Below, piece by piece: positions 20,787 through 29,371 of a stretch of DNA of 37,281 nucleotides. The DNA comes from Pseudomonadota bacterium (GTDB taxonomy: Bacteria; Pseudomonadota; Alphaproteobacteria; Acetobacterales; Acetobacteraceae). Under the pieces are notes generated by a model. It was given only the letters and a program-made list of their open reading frames with translations. It had not been told where the DNA came from and did no database searches. The position numbers were made by a program, and so were the translations under genes. The stretch spans positions 1 to 37,281 of the forward strand of contig JAJZES010000027.1 in assembly GCA_021845985.1 (NCBI GenBank), written 5' to 3'. Position 1 is the stretch's first letter. Every line of letters starts with the position of its first letter.

Positions 20787-22049
20787 ATGCTGCTCTGGCG
20801 CACGATGCTGGCGGCTGCCCTGCTGTCGCTGACCGCCGGCATGGCGGTGGCGGGCGAGCCGAAGACCAATCTGCTGTCGCAATGGGATACCGGCTCGGAC
20901 GCGGCGGCAATCGCCAAGCTCGGCGAGATGTTCAACGCTGCCGGCGGCAAATGGACGGCGACCTCGATCGCCGGGCACACCGCCAACACCATCGCCAAGC
21001 TGCGCGCCGATGTCGTCGCCGGCAACGCGCCGCCGGCGGTGCAGCTCAAGGGGCCGGAAATCGCCGAATGGGCGGCCACCGGCATGACCGCCGATCTCGA
21101 CCCGATCGCCACGCGCGAGCACTGGGACACGCTGGTCGCGCCACAACTGATCGCGGTGATGAAGCCCGAGGGCACCTGGGTCGCGGCGCCGATGAACATC
21201 CACCGCATCAACTGGCTGTGGGCGAGCAAGAAGGCGCTCGACAAGGCCGGCATCGCCGAGATGCCGAAGACCTGGGCGGAGTTCAACGCCGATGCCGAGA
21301 AGCTCAAGGCCGTCGGCATCATCCCGGTCGCGCACGGCAGCCAGGACTGGATCGATGCGACGCTGTTCGAGAACATCGTCTATGGCATGAATGTCGATCT
21401 GTACCGCGGCGCCTTCGTCCGGCTCGACATGGCGGCGCTGCGCGGGCGTGACATGGCGGCGGCGTTCGCCGAGCTGCGCCGCGTCATCAACTGGACCGAT
21501 CCCGGCATGCCCGGCCGCGACTGGGACGCCGCCGCCAACATGATGCTGAACGGCAAGGCCGGCTTCTTCTTCATGGGCGACTGGGCGATCGGCACCTTCA
21601 ACGCCGAGGGCTTCAAATACGGCACCGACTATCTCTGCGCCCAGGGACCGTCCGACAACGGCAAGCCGGGCTTCATCCTCAACAGCGACTCCGTGGTGTT
21701 CTTCAAACAGAAGGACCCCGACTACGTCGCCGGCCAGACGCTGCTGGCGCATCTGATCATGTCGAAGGACTTTCAGACCATCTTCAATCAGGCGAAAGGC
21801 TCGATTCCGGCGCGGCTGGATGTCGATCTGAGCCACGGCTTCAATCCGTGTCAGGTGGCGTCGCAGAAGGATCTGAACGACAGCATCAAGGCGGGTACGC
21901 TGGTGCTCAGCATGGCGCACAACATGTCGGTGCTGCAGAAATACCGCGGGGCGATGATGGAAGTGATCAGCGAGTTCATAAATACGCCGTCGATGAAGCC
22001 GGAAGACGCCGCCGCCAAACTCGGCGATGCCGTCGAGGCCCAGATGTGA
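20787..22049 (+). CDS. Sugar ABC transporter substrate-binding protein (CUT1 type)
   Basis: 420 residues from the ATG at 20787, with GGGAGG six bases ahead. The signal peptide MLLWRTMLAAALLSLTAGM ends at AVA, with cleavage likely after residue 22. The mature part is a periplasmic binding protein of extracellular-binding family 1, closest in look to glucose/mannitol-type CUT1 proteins (AGHTANTIAKLRADVVAG, WDAAANMMLNGKAGFFFMGDWA). It captures the sugar in the periplasm for the two permeases and ATPase encoded 3.6-7.8 kb further on. It is the first gene of the operon; its TGA overlaps the next GTG start. Confidence 0.92.
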   Translation: MLLWRTMLAAALLSLTAGMAVAGEPKTNLLSQWDTGSDAAAIAKLGEMFNAAGGKWTATSIAGHTANTIAKLRADVVAGNAPPAVQLKGPEIAEWAATGMTADLDPIATREHWDTLVAPQLIAVMKPEGTWVAAPMNIHRINWLWASKKALDKAGIAEMPKTWAEFNADAEKLKAVGIIPVAHGSQDWIDATLFENIVYGMNVDLYRGAFVRLDMAALRGRDMAAAFAELRRVINWTDPGMPGRDWDAAANMMLNGKAGFFFMGDWAIGTFNAEGFKYGTDYLCAQGPSDNGKPGFILNSDSVVFFKQKDPDYVAGQTLLAHLIMSKDFQTIFNQAKGSIPARLDVDLSHGFNPCQVASQKDLNDSIKAGTLVLSMAHNMSVLQKYRGAMMEVISEFINTPSMKPEDAAAKLGDAVEAQM

Positions 22050-23005
22050 GCGGCGCGGCGATGCACAGGCCCGACATCGCCCTGCTCGGCGCGCAGCGGC
22101 CCGAAGTGGTGGCGGCGCTGGAGGCGGCGTTCACGCTGCATCGCATTTGCGATGCAGCGGACCGGCTGGCGGCGCTGCGCGCCGTCGGGCCGCGCATCCG
22201 TGGCGCGGCGTCGCACGGCATGGCGGGGATTTCGGCTGACGAGATCGCCCTGCTGCCGGCACTTGAGATCGTCGCCATCAACGGCGTCGGGTTGGAAACG
22301 ACCGATCTCGATGCCTGCCGGGCGCGCGGCATCACCGTGGCGACGGCGCCGGTGCTGTATGACGATGTCGCCGATCTGGCGATCGCGCTGGCTCTGGCGG
22401 CATGCCGGCGCATCGCCGAGGGCGACCGCTTCGTGCGCGCCGGACGCTGGGGGCCGGAGCGGCTCAAGCCGGGCCGCAAGCTGACCGGCATGCGTGCCGG
22501 GATCATCGGCCTTGGCCGCATCGGCATCGAGGTCGCGGCGCGGCTGGAGGCGTTCAAGACGAAGATCGCCTATGCCGATCCGGTGACGCGCAGCCCGACC
22601 TATCCGCGCCATGAGAGCGTGGTGGATCTGGCGGCTGACAGCGACATCCTGTTTCTGTGCGCCGCCGGCGGCGCCAGGGGCACGCGCCCGCCGATCGTCG
22701 ATCGCGCCGTGCTCGACGCGCTCGGGCCGCGCGGCATCTTCATCAATGTTGCGCGCGGCTGGATCGTCGATGAGGCGGCGCTGGTCGCGGCGCTGACCGA
22801 GGGGCGGCTCGGCGCGGCGGGGCTCGACGTGTTCGACGACGAGCCGGCGGTGCCGGCGGCGCTGCGTGCGCTCGACAGTGTGGTGCTGACGCCGCATGTC
22901 GCCAGTTCGACCGAGGAGACGATGCGGGCGATGGGCGATTGCGTGGTCGGCAATCTCGTCTCCTGGTTCGCCGGCACCGGCGCACTGACCCCGGTTGTGA
23001 TGTAA
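22046..23005 (+). CDS. D-2-hydroxyacid dehydrogenase (glyoxylate/hydroxypyruvate reductase-like)
   Basis: 319 residues from the GTG at 22046, which overlaps the binding-protein stop and has GAGG at 22034-22037. An ATG at 22061 has no ribosome site. The NAD(P)-binding motif GLGRIG is at 155-160. The catalytic set is R237 (NVARG), E266 (DDEP) and H284 (TPHVAS). This family interconverts 2-keto and D-2-hydroxy acids. In this operon it may reduce glyoxylate, hydroxypyruvate or another keto acid derived from the aldolase products, or oxidise a sugar-derived hydroxy acid; the sequence does not decide. It overlaps the GntR gene by one base (TAATG). Confidence 0.88.
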   Translation: MSGAAMHRPDIALLGAQRPEVVAALEAAFTLHRICDAADRLAALRAVGPRIRGAASHGMAGISADEIALLPALEIVAINGVGLETTDLDACRARGITVATAPVLYDDVADLAIALALAACRRIAEGDRFVRAGRWGPERLKPGRKLTGMRAGIIGLGRIGIEVAARLEAFKTKIAYADPVTRSPTYPRHESVVDLAADSDILFLCAAGGARGTRPPIVDRAVLDALGPRGIFINVARGWIVDEAALVAALTEGRLGAAGLDVFDDEPAVPAALRALDSVVLTPHVASSTEETMRAMGDCVVGNLVSWFAGTGALTPVVM

Positions 23006-23676
23006 TGGCGGAGGCGCAAGCCTTTGCCCCGCTCCACCGGCCGCGCTCGCTGGCGGTGCTGCTGGCCGATCAGATCCGCGAGATGATCGTCACCGGCACG
23101 CTGGCGCTCGGCGAGCAATTGTCGGAGAACACCATCGCCGACCAGCTCGGCGTCAGCCGGACGCCGGTGCGCGATGCGTTTGCCCGGCTGCAGGCGGAGC
23201 GGCTGGTGGAAATCCGGCCGCAGCGCGGTACCTTCGTCTTTCACTACGACGAAACCGAGCTGCGCGAGATTTGCGAGCTGCGCGAGGTGCTGGAGACCGG
23301 CGCGCTGCGCGTCGCGCTCGGGCGCGACCGCGCGGCGTTGCAGGCGGCACTTTGGGCACAGGTCGAGGCGGCCGAGCAGGCCGCCGACCGCAGCGCCCGC
23401 GCCTATCAGGCGTACGACACGGCGTTTCACGAAACCCTGGTGGCGGCCAGCGATAACCGCGAATTGCGCGAGGCCTATGCGCGCATTTCCGGGCGCGTGC
23501 GCGCGGTGCGGTTCCGGCTGACCAGCACGGTCGAACAGGTCGCGACATCGCAGCGCCGCCATCGCGAGATCGTCACCGCGATGGCGGACGGTGACGACAC
23601 CGCGGCGACCGCGCTGCTCGGCGAGCATGTTTACAGCGCGTGGCGCTTCTTCAAGGAGCGGCTGGACGCGGCGTAA
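23005..23676 (+). CDS. GntR-family transcriptional regulator (FadR subfamily, FCD domain)
   Basis: 223 residues. The N-terminal winged helix shows LADQIREMIVTGTLALGEQLSE and the recognition helix QLGVSRTPVRDAFARLQAE. The C-terminal all-helical FCD domain (ELREICELREVLETGAL, then HETLVAASDN) normally binds a sugar acid or organic acid through metal-coordinated residues. Its place in the middle of the sugar operon marks it as the local regulator, with a pathway acid as the probable inducer. It begins in the overlap TAATG and ends 15 bp before the dehydratase gene. Confidence 0.9.
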   Translation: MAEAQAFAPLHRPRSLAVLLADQIREMIVTGTLALGEQLSENTIADQLGVSRTPVRDAFARLQAERLVEIRPQRGTFVFHYDETELREICELREVLETGALRVALGRDRAALQAALWAQVEAAEQAADRSARAYQAYDTAFHETLVAASDNRELREAYARISGRVRAVRFRLTSTVEQVATSQRRHREIVTAMADGDDTAATALLGEHVYSAWRFFKERLDAA

Positions 23677-23691
23677 CGGGAGGAGACTGAG

Positions 23692-24885
23692 GTGAAGATC
23701 AGCAAGCTGCGGGTGCGCCGGTTGACCGGCACGATGACCACCGACGGGCCGATGTGGGAAGAGCGGCTGGTCAGGCCGATTGACATCTATGCCGAGTACC
23801 GCAGCGAACCCTGGCGCACCGGCGGCGAGCAGCTTGATGCCCGGCGGTTCCGGCTGACGCAGGATTTCCTCGACATCGAGACCGATGCCGGCATCACCGG
23901 TCGTGCCGGCCCGCTCTGGCCGGACCCGGCGCGGCTGGTGCTGACGCAACTGGCGCCGCTGCTGCTCGGCAAGGATGCGCTGGCCGGGGAATTGCTGTGG
24001 GACCAGATGCACCGGTATCAGGTGCATGGCCGGCAGGGCGACGCGATGATCGCGCTCTCGGCGGTCGATTGCGCGCTGTGGGATATCAAGGGGCAGGCGT
24101 TCAATCAGCCGATCTGGCGCATCCTCGGCGGCCCGACGCGCACCGAGATCCCGGCCTATGCCAGCATGCTCGGCTATGCGGTGGAGGATCTCGGCCGGGT
24201 GCGCGAGCGGGCGCTGGCGTTCAAGGCCAAGGGCTATACGGCCCAGAAATGGTTCTTCCGCCACGGGCCGATGAGCGGCCATGCGGGCATGCAGAAGAAT
24301 GTCGCCCTGGTGCGCACGCTGCGCGAGACGCTCGGCGAGGATTACGACATCATGCTCGACTGCTGGCAGAGCATGAACTTCGACTATGCGGTTTCGCTGT
24401 GCGACCGCATCGAGGAGTTCCGCCCGCGCTGGCTGGAGGAGCCGTTCATGCCCGACCGCATCGACAGCCATGTCAGACTGAAGGCCAAGACGCGCATTCC
24501 GCTGTCCGGCGCCGAGCATGAATATACCCGCTGGGGCTTCAAGCGCTTCGTCGAGAAGGACGCGCTCGATATTCTGCAGCCGGACATGTACTGGTGCGGC
24601 GGCCTGTCGGAGACGCTGAAGATCGCCGCCTATGCGACCACGCACGATCTGATCGTCATTCCGCACGGCCATTCGACGCCGCTCGGCATCCATTTCTCTG
24701 CGGCGCAATCGCCGATCCACACGCCGTACCAGGAATATCTGGACAAGTGGAACGACATCAACATGCACTTCCTGGCCCATCCGCTGCGGCCGCAGGACGG
24801 TGTCATCCGCATCCCCGAGGCGCCGGGCGCCAACATGGCGCTCGATCCGGCAAAGATCGAGCGCGAGGAGGAGGTGCATGTCTGA
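23692..24885 (+). CDS. Enolase-superfamily sugar-acid dehydratase (L-rhamnonate dehydratase-like)
   Basis: 397 residues from the GTG at 23692, preceded by GGGAGGAG. It is a member of the mandelate racemase branch. Metal ligands are D223 (IMLDCW), E249 (LEEPF) and E275 (SGAEH). H276 and H325 (VIPHGHS) are placed like the acid/base pair in RhmD, and the blocks SAVDCALWDIKGQ and QPDMYWCGGLSE match that family. RhmD removes water from L-rhamnonate (and poorly from related acids) to give a 2-keto-3-deoxy acid. The partner aldolase overlaps its 3' end by 8 bases, which supports such a two-step route. The true sugar acid is not determined; a pentonate or fuconate-type acid is possible. Confidence 0.87.
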   Translation: MKISKLRVRRLTGTMTTDGPMWEERLVRPIDIYAEYRSEPWRTGGEQLDARRFRLTQDFLDIETDAGITGRAGPLWPDPARLVLTQLAPLLLGKDALAGELLWDQMHRYQVHGRQGDAMIALSAVDCALWDIKGQAFNQPIWRILGGPTRTEIPAYASMLGYAVEDLGRVRERALAFKAKGYTAQKWFFRHGPMSGHAGMQKNVALVRTLRETLGEDYDIMLDCWQSMNFDYAVSLCDRIEEFRPRWLEEPFMPDRIDSHVRLKAKTRIPLSGAEHEYTRWGFKRFVEKDALDILQPDMYWCGGLSETLKIAAYATTHDLIVIPHGHSTPLGIHFSAAQSPIHTPYQEYLDKWNDINMHFLAHPLRPQDGVIRIPEAPGANMALDPAKIEREEEVHV

Positions 24886-25669
24886 GCCCATCCTCGGCCG
24901 CGTCCGGGCGCTGAAACAGACGCTGCGCGACGGCGGCAGCATCGCCGGCGCGTGGTTCAGCCTGACCGATCCGGCGGCGGCGGAGATCATGGGCCGCGTC
25001 GGCTTCGATTTTCTGCTGTTCGACGCAGAGCATTGCCCGTGGGATCTGGCGGCGCTGCAGACCGCGATGATGGCGCTGAATGGCACGCAGACCGTGCCGA
25101 TCGTCCGGGTGCCGTGGAATGATCCGGTGCGCATCAAGCAGATGCTCGATCTGGGCGCCGAGGGCATCCTGGCGCCGATGGTGCGTGATGTCGCCGAATG
25201 CCGAGCGCTGGTGTCGGCCTGCCGCTATCCGCCGCTCGGCAGCCGCGGCTTCGGGCCGCGCCGCGCCTCCAATTACTATCGCGACATCGACGCCTATGTC
25301 GCCGCCGCCAATGAGGCGATCTTCGTCATGCCGCAGATCGAGGACATCGCCACGCTGGACGTGCTCGACGCCTTTCTGGCGGTGCCCGGCATCGACGCCG
25401 TGTGCATCGGCCCGAACGACATGTCGGGCACCGCCGGGCTGATGCGCCAGACGCAGCACCCGACGATCCGCGGCGCCATCGACCGCATCATCGCGACGGC
25501 GGCGGCACGCCGGCTGCCGGTGTGCCTCGGCGTCAATACCCGCGCCGACCAACAGGCGGCGCTGGTGCAGCGCGGCGTGCGCGTGCTGCTCGTCACCTCC
25601 GACCTGGAATTGCTGGCCGGCGGCGCGCGGGCGGCGCTGACGGCGACGCGGGCGGCGCTGGGCGGCTGA
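24878..25669 (+). CDS. HpcH/HpaI-family class II aldolase (2-keto-3-deoxy sugar acid aldolase)
   Basis: 263 residues from the ATG at 24878, inside the end of the dehydratase gene, with GAGGAGGAG ahead. The catalytic block FLLFDAEHCPWD carries the base His; IVRVPWND carries the substrate Arg; metal ligands are Glu in MPQIED and Asp in GPNDMSG. The family (HpaI, GarL, YfaU/RhmA) splits 2-keto-3-deoxy acids into pyruvate and an aldehyde with a divalent metal. Next to a rhamnonate-dehydratase-like enzyme it most likely acts on that enzyme's product, releasing lactaldehyde or glycolaldehyde depending on the sugar. Confidence 0.9.
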   Translation: MSEPILGRVRALKQTLRDGGSIAGAWFSLTDPAAAEIMGRVGFDFLLFDAEHCPWDLAALQTAMMALNGTQTVPIVRVPWNDPVRIKQMLDLGAEGILAPMVRDVAECRALVSACRYPPLGSRGFGPRRASNYYRDIDAYVAAANEAIFVMPQIEDIATLDVLDAFLAVPGIDAVCIGPNDMSGTAGLMRQTQHPTIRGAIDRIIATAAARRLPVCLGVNTRADQQAALVQRGVRVLLVTSDLELLAGGARAALTATRAALGG

Positions 25670-25671
25670 GC

Positions 25672-26592
25672 ATGCAATACGCGCCGTCCCCGCCGTCCGC
25701 CCGTCCGCGCCGCAGCCTCGCCCGGTTTCTGCCGCAGGCGGTGCTGGCGCCGTCGCTCGCCGCGACGTTTCTCTATGTCGTGGTGTTCGCCCTGTGGTCG
25801 GTGTGGATCGCGCTGTCGAACTCGACGCTGCTGCCGGACTACAGCTATGCCGGCTTCATCCATTTCGCCGAGCTGTGGCGCAACCACCGCTGGACCATCG
25901 CCTATACCAATCTGTTCCTGTTCGGCACCCTCTACGTCATCGGCGCCACCCTGCTCGGTCTGCTGCTGGCGATCCTGATTGATCAGCGGGTGCGGGCGGA
26001 GGCGCTGTGGCGCACCATCTTTCTCTATCCGCTGGCCATCTCGTTCGTCGTCACCGGCACCGTCTGGCGGTGGATTTTCAATCCGACCAGCGGGGTGCAG
26101 CAACTGGTGCGCGATCTCGGCTGGGCCGGTTTCACGTTCGACTGGATTGTGCGCCGCGATCTGGCGATCTACACCGTCGTCATCACCGGCATCTGGCAGG
26201 CCTCGGGCTTTGCCATGGCCCTGTTCCTGGCCGGGCTGCGCGCGGTCGATCCCGATCTGGTGAAGGCGGCGCAGATCGACGGCGCACGCATGTCGCGCAT
26301 CTATCTGCGCATCATCCTGCCCTCGATCCGGCCGATCTTCATCGCCGTCATGGTGATCCTGCTGCAATTCGCCATCAAGACGTTCGATCTGGTGCTGGCG
26401 CTGACCTCCGGCGGTCCCGGTATTTCGACCACGGTTCCGGCGATCTATGTCTATGACCTGATGTTCCAGCGCGGCCAGTTGGGCGAGGGGGCGGCGGCGG
26501 CGATCATGGTGCTGCTGGCGCTGCTGCTGGTGCTGGTGCCGTATGGCGTGTGGATCGGCTGGCAACGGCGGCGGGAGCGGGCGCATGGCTGA
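25672..26592 (+). CDS. Sugar ABC transporter permease (MalF/UgpA-like)
   Basis: 306 residues from the ATG at 25672, two bases after the aldolase stop. Six membrane segments can be traced, starting with VLAPSLAATFLYVVVFALW. The cytoplasmic loop that docks on the ATPase is the EAA-type block KAAQIDGARMSRIYLRIILP. It forms the channel with the next permease, and its 3' end overlaps that gene by 8 bases. Confidence 0.92.
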   Translation: MQYAPSPPSARPRRSLARFLPQAVLAPSLAATFLYVVVFALWSVWIALSNSTLLPDYSYAGFIHFAELWRNHRWTIAYTNLFLFGTLYVIGATLLGLLLAILIDQRVRAEALWRTIFLYPLAISFVVTGTVWRWIFNPTSGVQQLVRDLGWAGFTFDWIVRRDLAIYTVVITGIWQASGFAMALFLAGLRAVDPDLVKAAQIDGARMSRIYLRIILPSIRPIFIAVMVILLQFAIKTFDLVLALTSGGPGISTTVPAIYVYDLMFQRGQLGEGAAAAIMVLLALLLVLVPYGVWIGWQRRRERAHG

Positions 26593-27478
26593 CCTCGCGG
26601 TCCATGACCCGCTGGCCGGCGCCGGCACATGGCGGCGGACGCGGGCGCGGCTTGGCGTGCATCTCGCGCTTGGTGCGTTCGCGCTCTACTACCTGGTGCC
26701 GTTCGCCGTCGTCGTGCTCAATTCCTTCCGCAGTCTCGATGACATCGGCCGGCACGGATTGCTGGCCATTCCGACGAGCTTTTCCGTGGCCCACTGGGCG
26801 ACGACGTGGAACACGCTGTGCGTCAGCGGCGGCTGCGCCGGCATTGCGCCGTTCTTCTGGAACTCGCTGGAAATGGCGATCCCGGCGACGCTGATCTCTA
26901 CCGCGTTCGGTGCGGTCAATGGCTATGTGCTGTCGAAATGGCGCTTCCCCGGCTCGGAGGCGCTGTTCCTGCTGATCACCCTCGGCGTGTTCATGCCGGG
27001 GCAGATGGTGCTGCTGCCATGGGCGATCACGCTCGGCCATCTCGGCCTGTCGAACAGCATCGCCGGACTGGTGCTGATCCATTGCGTCCAGGGGCTGAGC
27101 TTCACCACCCTGTTTTGCCGCAACTACTACATCAACATCCCCGACGAGCTGATCCGCGCCGCACGCATCGACGGCGCCGGGTTCTGGCGCATCTTCCGCC
27201 GCATCGTGCTGCCGCTGTCGCCGCCGATCCTGATCGTCACGGTGATCTGGCAGTTCACCGGTATCTGGAACGAGTTCCTGTTCGGCGTCACCTTTTCCTC
27301 CGGCACGCATCAACCGATCACCGCGGCGCTGATCGGGCTGTCGGCGGCGGGAACCTCGGTGCATCAATACAATGTCGAAAGCGCCGCGGTGCTGATCGGC
27401 GCGGCGCCGCCGCTGCTGATCTATCTGCTCGGCGGACGCTACTTCGTGCGCGGCCTGACTCAGGGAGCGGTGAAATAG
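26585..27478 (+). CDS. Sugar ABC transporter permease (MalG/UgpE-like)
   Basis: 297 residues from the ATG at 26585. The first membrane segment is HLALGAFALYYLVPFAVVVL; the EAA-type docking loop is RAARIDGAGFWRIFRRIVLP. A 'GGCAGI' insertion between segments 1 and 2 (SGGCAGIAPFFWNS) resembles glucose/mannitol-type CUT1 permeases. It pairs with the preceding permease. The TAG stop directly abuts the ATPase ATG. Confidence 0.92.
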   Translation: MADLAVHDPLAGAGTWRRTRARLGVHLALGAFALYYLVPFAVVVLNSFRSLDDIGRHGLLAIPTSFSVAHWATTWNTLCVSGGCAGIAPFFWNSLEMAIPATLISTAFGAVNGYVLSKWRFPGSEALFLLITLGVFMPGQMVLLPWAITLGHLGLSNSIAGLVLIHCVQGLSFTTLFCRNYYINIPDELIRAARIDGAGFWRIFRRIVLPLSPPILIVTVIWQFTGIWNEFLFGVTFSSGTHQPITAALIGLSAAGTSVHQYNVESAAVLIGAAPPLLIYLLGGRYFVRGLTQGAVK

Positions 27479-28591
27479 ATGGCTTCGCTCGGCATCCGTG
27501 GCGTGACCAAGCGATTCGGCGCTTTGGCGGTGCTGGAAAATATCGACCTGGATGTCGAGCCGGGCGAGTTCATCGTGCTGGTCGGCCCCTCCGGCTGCGG
27601 CAAATCGACCTTGCTGGCGATGATCGCCGGGCTGGAGACGCCGAGTGCGGGGGAAATCCGCATCGGCGGGCGCGTCGTCAACGACGTGCCGCCGAAGGAT
27701 CGCGACATCGCCATGGTGTTTCAGTCCTACGCGCTCTACCCGACGATGACGGTGCGCCAGAACATCACCTTCGGCATGGAGTCGCGCCGCGTGCCGCGGG
27801 CGCAGCAGGATGCGGCGGTGGCGCGGGTGGCGGCGCTGCTGCAGATCGAGACGCTGTTGCGCCGCCGTCCGGCGCAGTTGTCCGGGGGTCAGCGTCAGCG
27901 CGTGGCGATGGGCCGCGCCCTGGTGCGCGACCCGGCCTTGTTCCTGTTCGACGAGCCGCTGTCCAATCTCGACGCCAAGCTGCGCATCGAGATGCGCACC
28001 GAGATCAAGAAGCTGCATCAGCGTCTGGGCAAGACGACGGTCTATGTCACCCATGATCAGGTCGAGGCGATGACGCTGGCGTCGCGCATCGCGGTGATGC
28101 ATCGCGGCCGGGTGCAGCAGTTCGACCGGCCGCGCATCGTCTATGAGCGTCCGGCCAACATGTTCGTCGCCGGCTTCATGGGCGCGCCGGCGATGAACTT
28201 CCTCGCCGCCGAGGTCGTCATCGCCGATGGCCGGCCGGCGCTGGTGCTGAGCGAGGGGGCGAAATCGGCGCCGCTGCCGGTGCCCCCGGTCGGTCCCGGT
28301 GTCATGCTGCGGGCCGGCCGCCGCGTCGTGCTAGGCATCCGCCCGGAAACCCTGGCCGATGCGGCGCGGCCGCATCTGGAGCCGGGCAGCGCCCACGCAG
28401 TGCTCGACGGCATCGTCGAAGTGGTCGAGCCGACCGGGCCGGAGACGATGGTGGTGGTGCGGCTCGGCGGCCGGGAGGTGGTGGCGCGGTTCGACCCCGA
28501 CGCGGCGCCGACGGTCGGCGAGCGGGTGTCGCTCGGCGTCGATCTGGCCAAGGCCTGCCTGTTCGACCCCGACTCCGAACGTCTGATCTGA
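27479..28591 (+). CDS. Sugar ABC transporter ATP-binding protein (UgpC/MalK-like)
   Basis: 370 residues starting immediately after the permease stop. Walker A is GPSGCGKST with K42; the signature is LSGGQRQR; Walker B with the catalytic Glu is LFDEPLSN; the switch His is in VTHDQ. After residue 240 a TOBE/regulatory domain (LGIRPETLADA) follows, as in MalK-type ATPases. It powers import by the two permeases. Length is standard. Confidence 0.95.
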   Translation: MASLGIRGVTKRFGALAVLENIDLDVEPGEFIVLVGPSGCGKSTLLAMIAGLETPSAGEIRIGGRVVNDVPPKDRDIAMVFQSYALYPTMTVRQNITFGMESRRVPRAQQDAAVARVAALLQIETLLRRRPAQLSGGQRQRVAMGRALVRDPALFLFDEPLSNLDAKLRIEMRTEIKKLHQRLGKTTVYVTHDQVEAMTLASRIAVMHRGRVQQFDRPRIVYERPANMFVAGFMGAPAMNFLAAEVVIADGRPALVLSEGAKSAPLPVPPVGPGVMLRAGRRVVLGIRPETLADAARPHLEPGSAHAVLDGIVEVVEPTGPETMVVVRLGGREVVARFDPDAAPTVGERVSLGVDLAKACLFDPDSERLI

Positions 28592-28600
28592 GGACCTGCC

Positions 28601-29362
28601 GTGAGCTTTACCCGCTATCCGAGTCTGGCCGACCGCACAGTGTTCATCACCGGCGGCGGCAGCGGCATCGGCGCGGCGATGGTCGCCGCCTTCGCCGCCA
28701 ACGATGCGCGCGTCGCCTTCGTCGATATCGACGCGACTGCCGCGCGCGCGTTGCTGGCGGAATTGTCCGGCGTCCGCCATGCGCCGCTGTTCCTGCCCTG
28801 CGACGTCACCGACACCGCGGCGCTGCAGGCGGCGATGGCGGCATCGGCGGCGGCGCTCGGCCCGGCCGCAGTGCTGGTCAACAACGCCGCCAATGACGAG
28901 CGGCACGAGATCGACGCGGTGACGCCGGAATACTGGGATCGGGCGATGGCGGTCAATCTGCGCCATCAGTTCTTCGCCGCCCAGGCGGTGCGGGCGCAGA
29001 TGCGCCAGCTTGGCCACGGCGCGATCATCAATTTCAGCTCGATCGCCTGGATGGCCGGCGGCGCCCATATGGTCGCCTACACCAGCGCCAAGGCCGCCAT
29101 CATCGGCCTGACCCGCAGTCTGGCGCGCGAGTTCGGCCCGGACAACATCCGCGTCAACGCCATCGCGCCGGGCGCCGTGATCACCCCGCGGCAGATGCGG
29201 CTGTGGCTGTCGGAGGCGGATGTCGCGACGATCGTCGCCCGGCAATGCCTCCAGGTGCGGCTGCTGGCCGAGGACATTGCCCGCACGGCGCTGTTTCTCG
29301 CCGCCGACGACAGCCGGATGATCACCAAGCAGTGCCTGACGGTGGATGCCGGCCTGCGCTGA
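28601..29362 (+). CDS. Short-chain dehydrogenase, XylB-like sugar 1-dehydrogenase
   Basis: 253 residues from the GTG at 28601, nine bases after the ATPase stop. Cofactor motif is TGGGSGIG; NNAAND follows; the catalytic set is S147, Y160 and K164 (YTSAK). The start FTRYPSLADRTVFITGGGSG and the block NDERHEID resemble Caulobacter crescentus D-xylose 1-dehydrogenase and similar aldose dehydrogenases. It probably oxidises the imported sugar at C1 to the lactone, the entry reaction of the pathway encoded upstream. It is the last gene of the operon and converges on the DUF427 gene with 9 bp between stops. Confidence 0.87.
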   Translation: MSFTRYPSLADRTVFITGGGSGIGAAMVAAFAANDARVAFVDIDATAARALLAELSGVRHAPLFLPCDVTDTAALQAAMAASAAALGPAAVLVNNAANDERHEIDAVTPEYWDRAMAVNLRHQFFAAQAVRAQMRQLGHGAIINFSSIAWMAGGAHMVAYTSAKAAIIGLTRSLAREFGPDNIRVNAIAPGAVITPRQMRLWLSEADVATIVARQCLQVRLLAEDIARTALFLAADDSRMITKQCLTVDAGLR

Positions 29363-29371
29363 GCCGGGCGG

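Noticed and set aside
22600-25167. Minus-strand open frame of 855 codons opposite the GntR and dehydratase genes
   Set aside because: It spans several well-motivated plus-strand genes in antisense and shows no recognisable domain.
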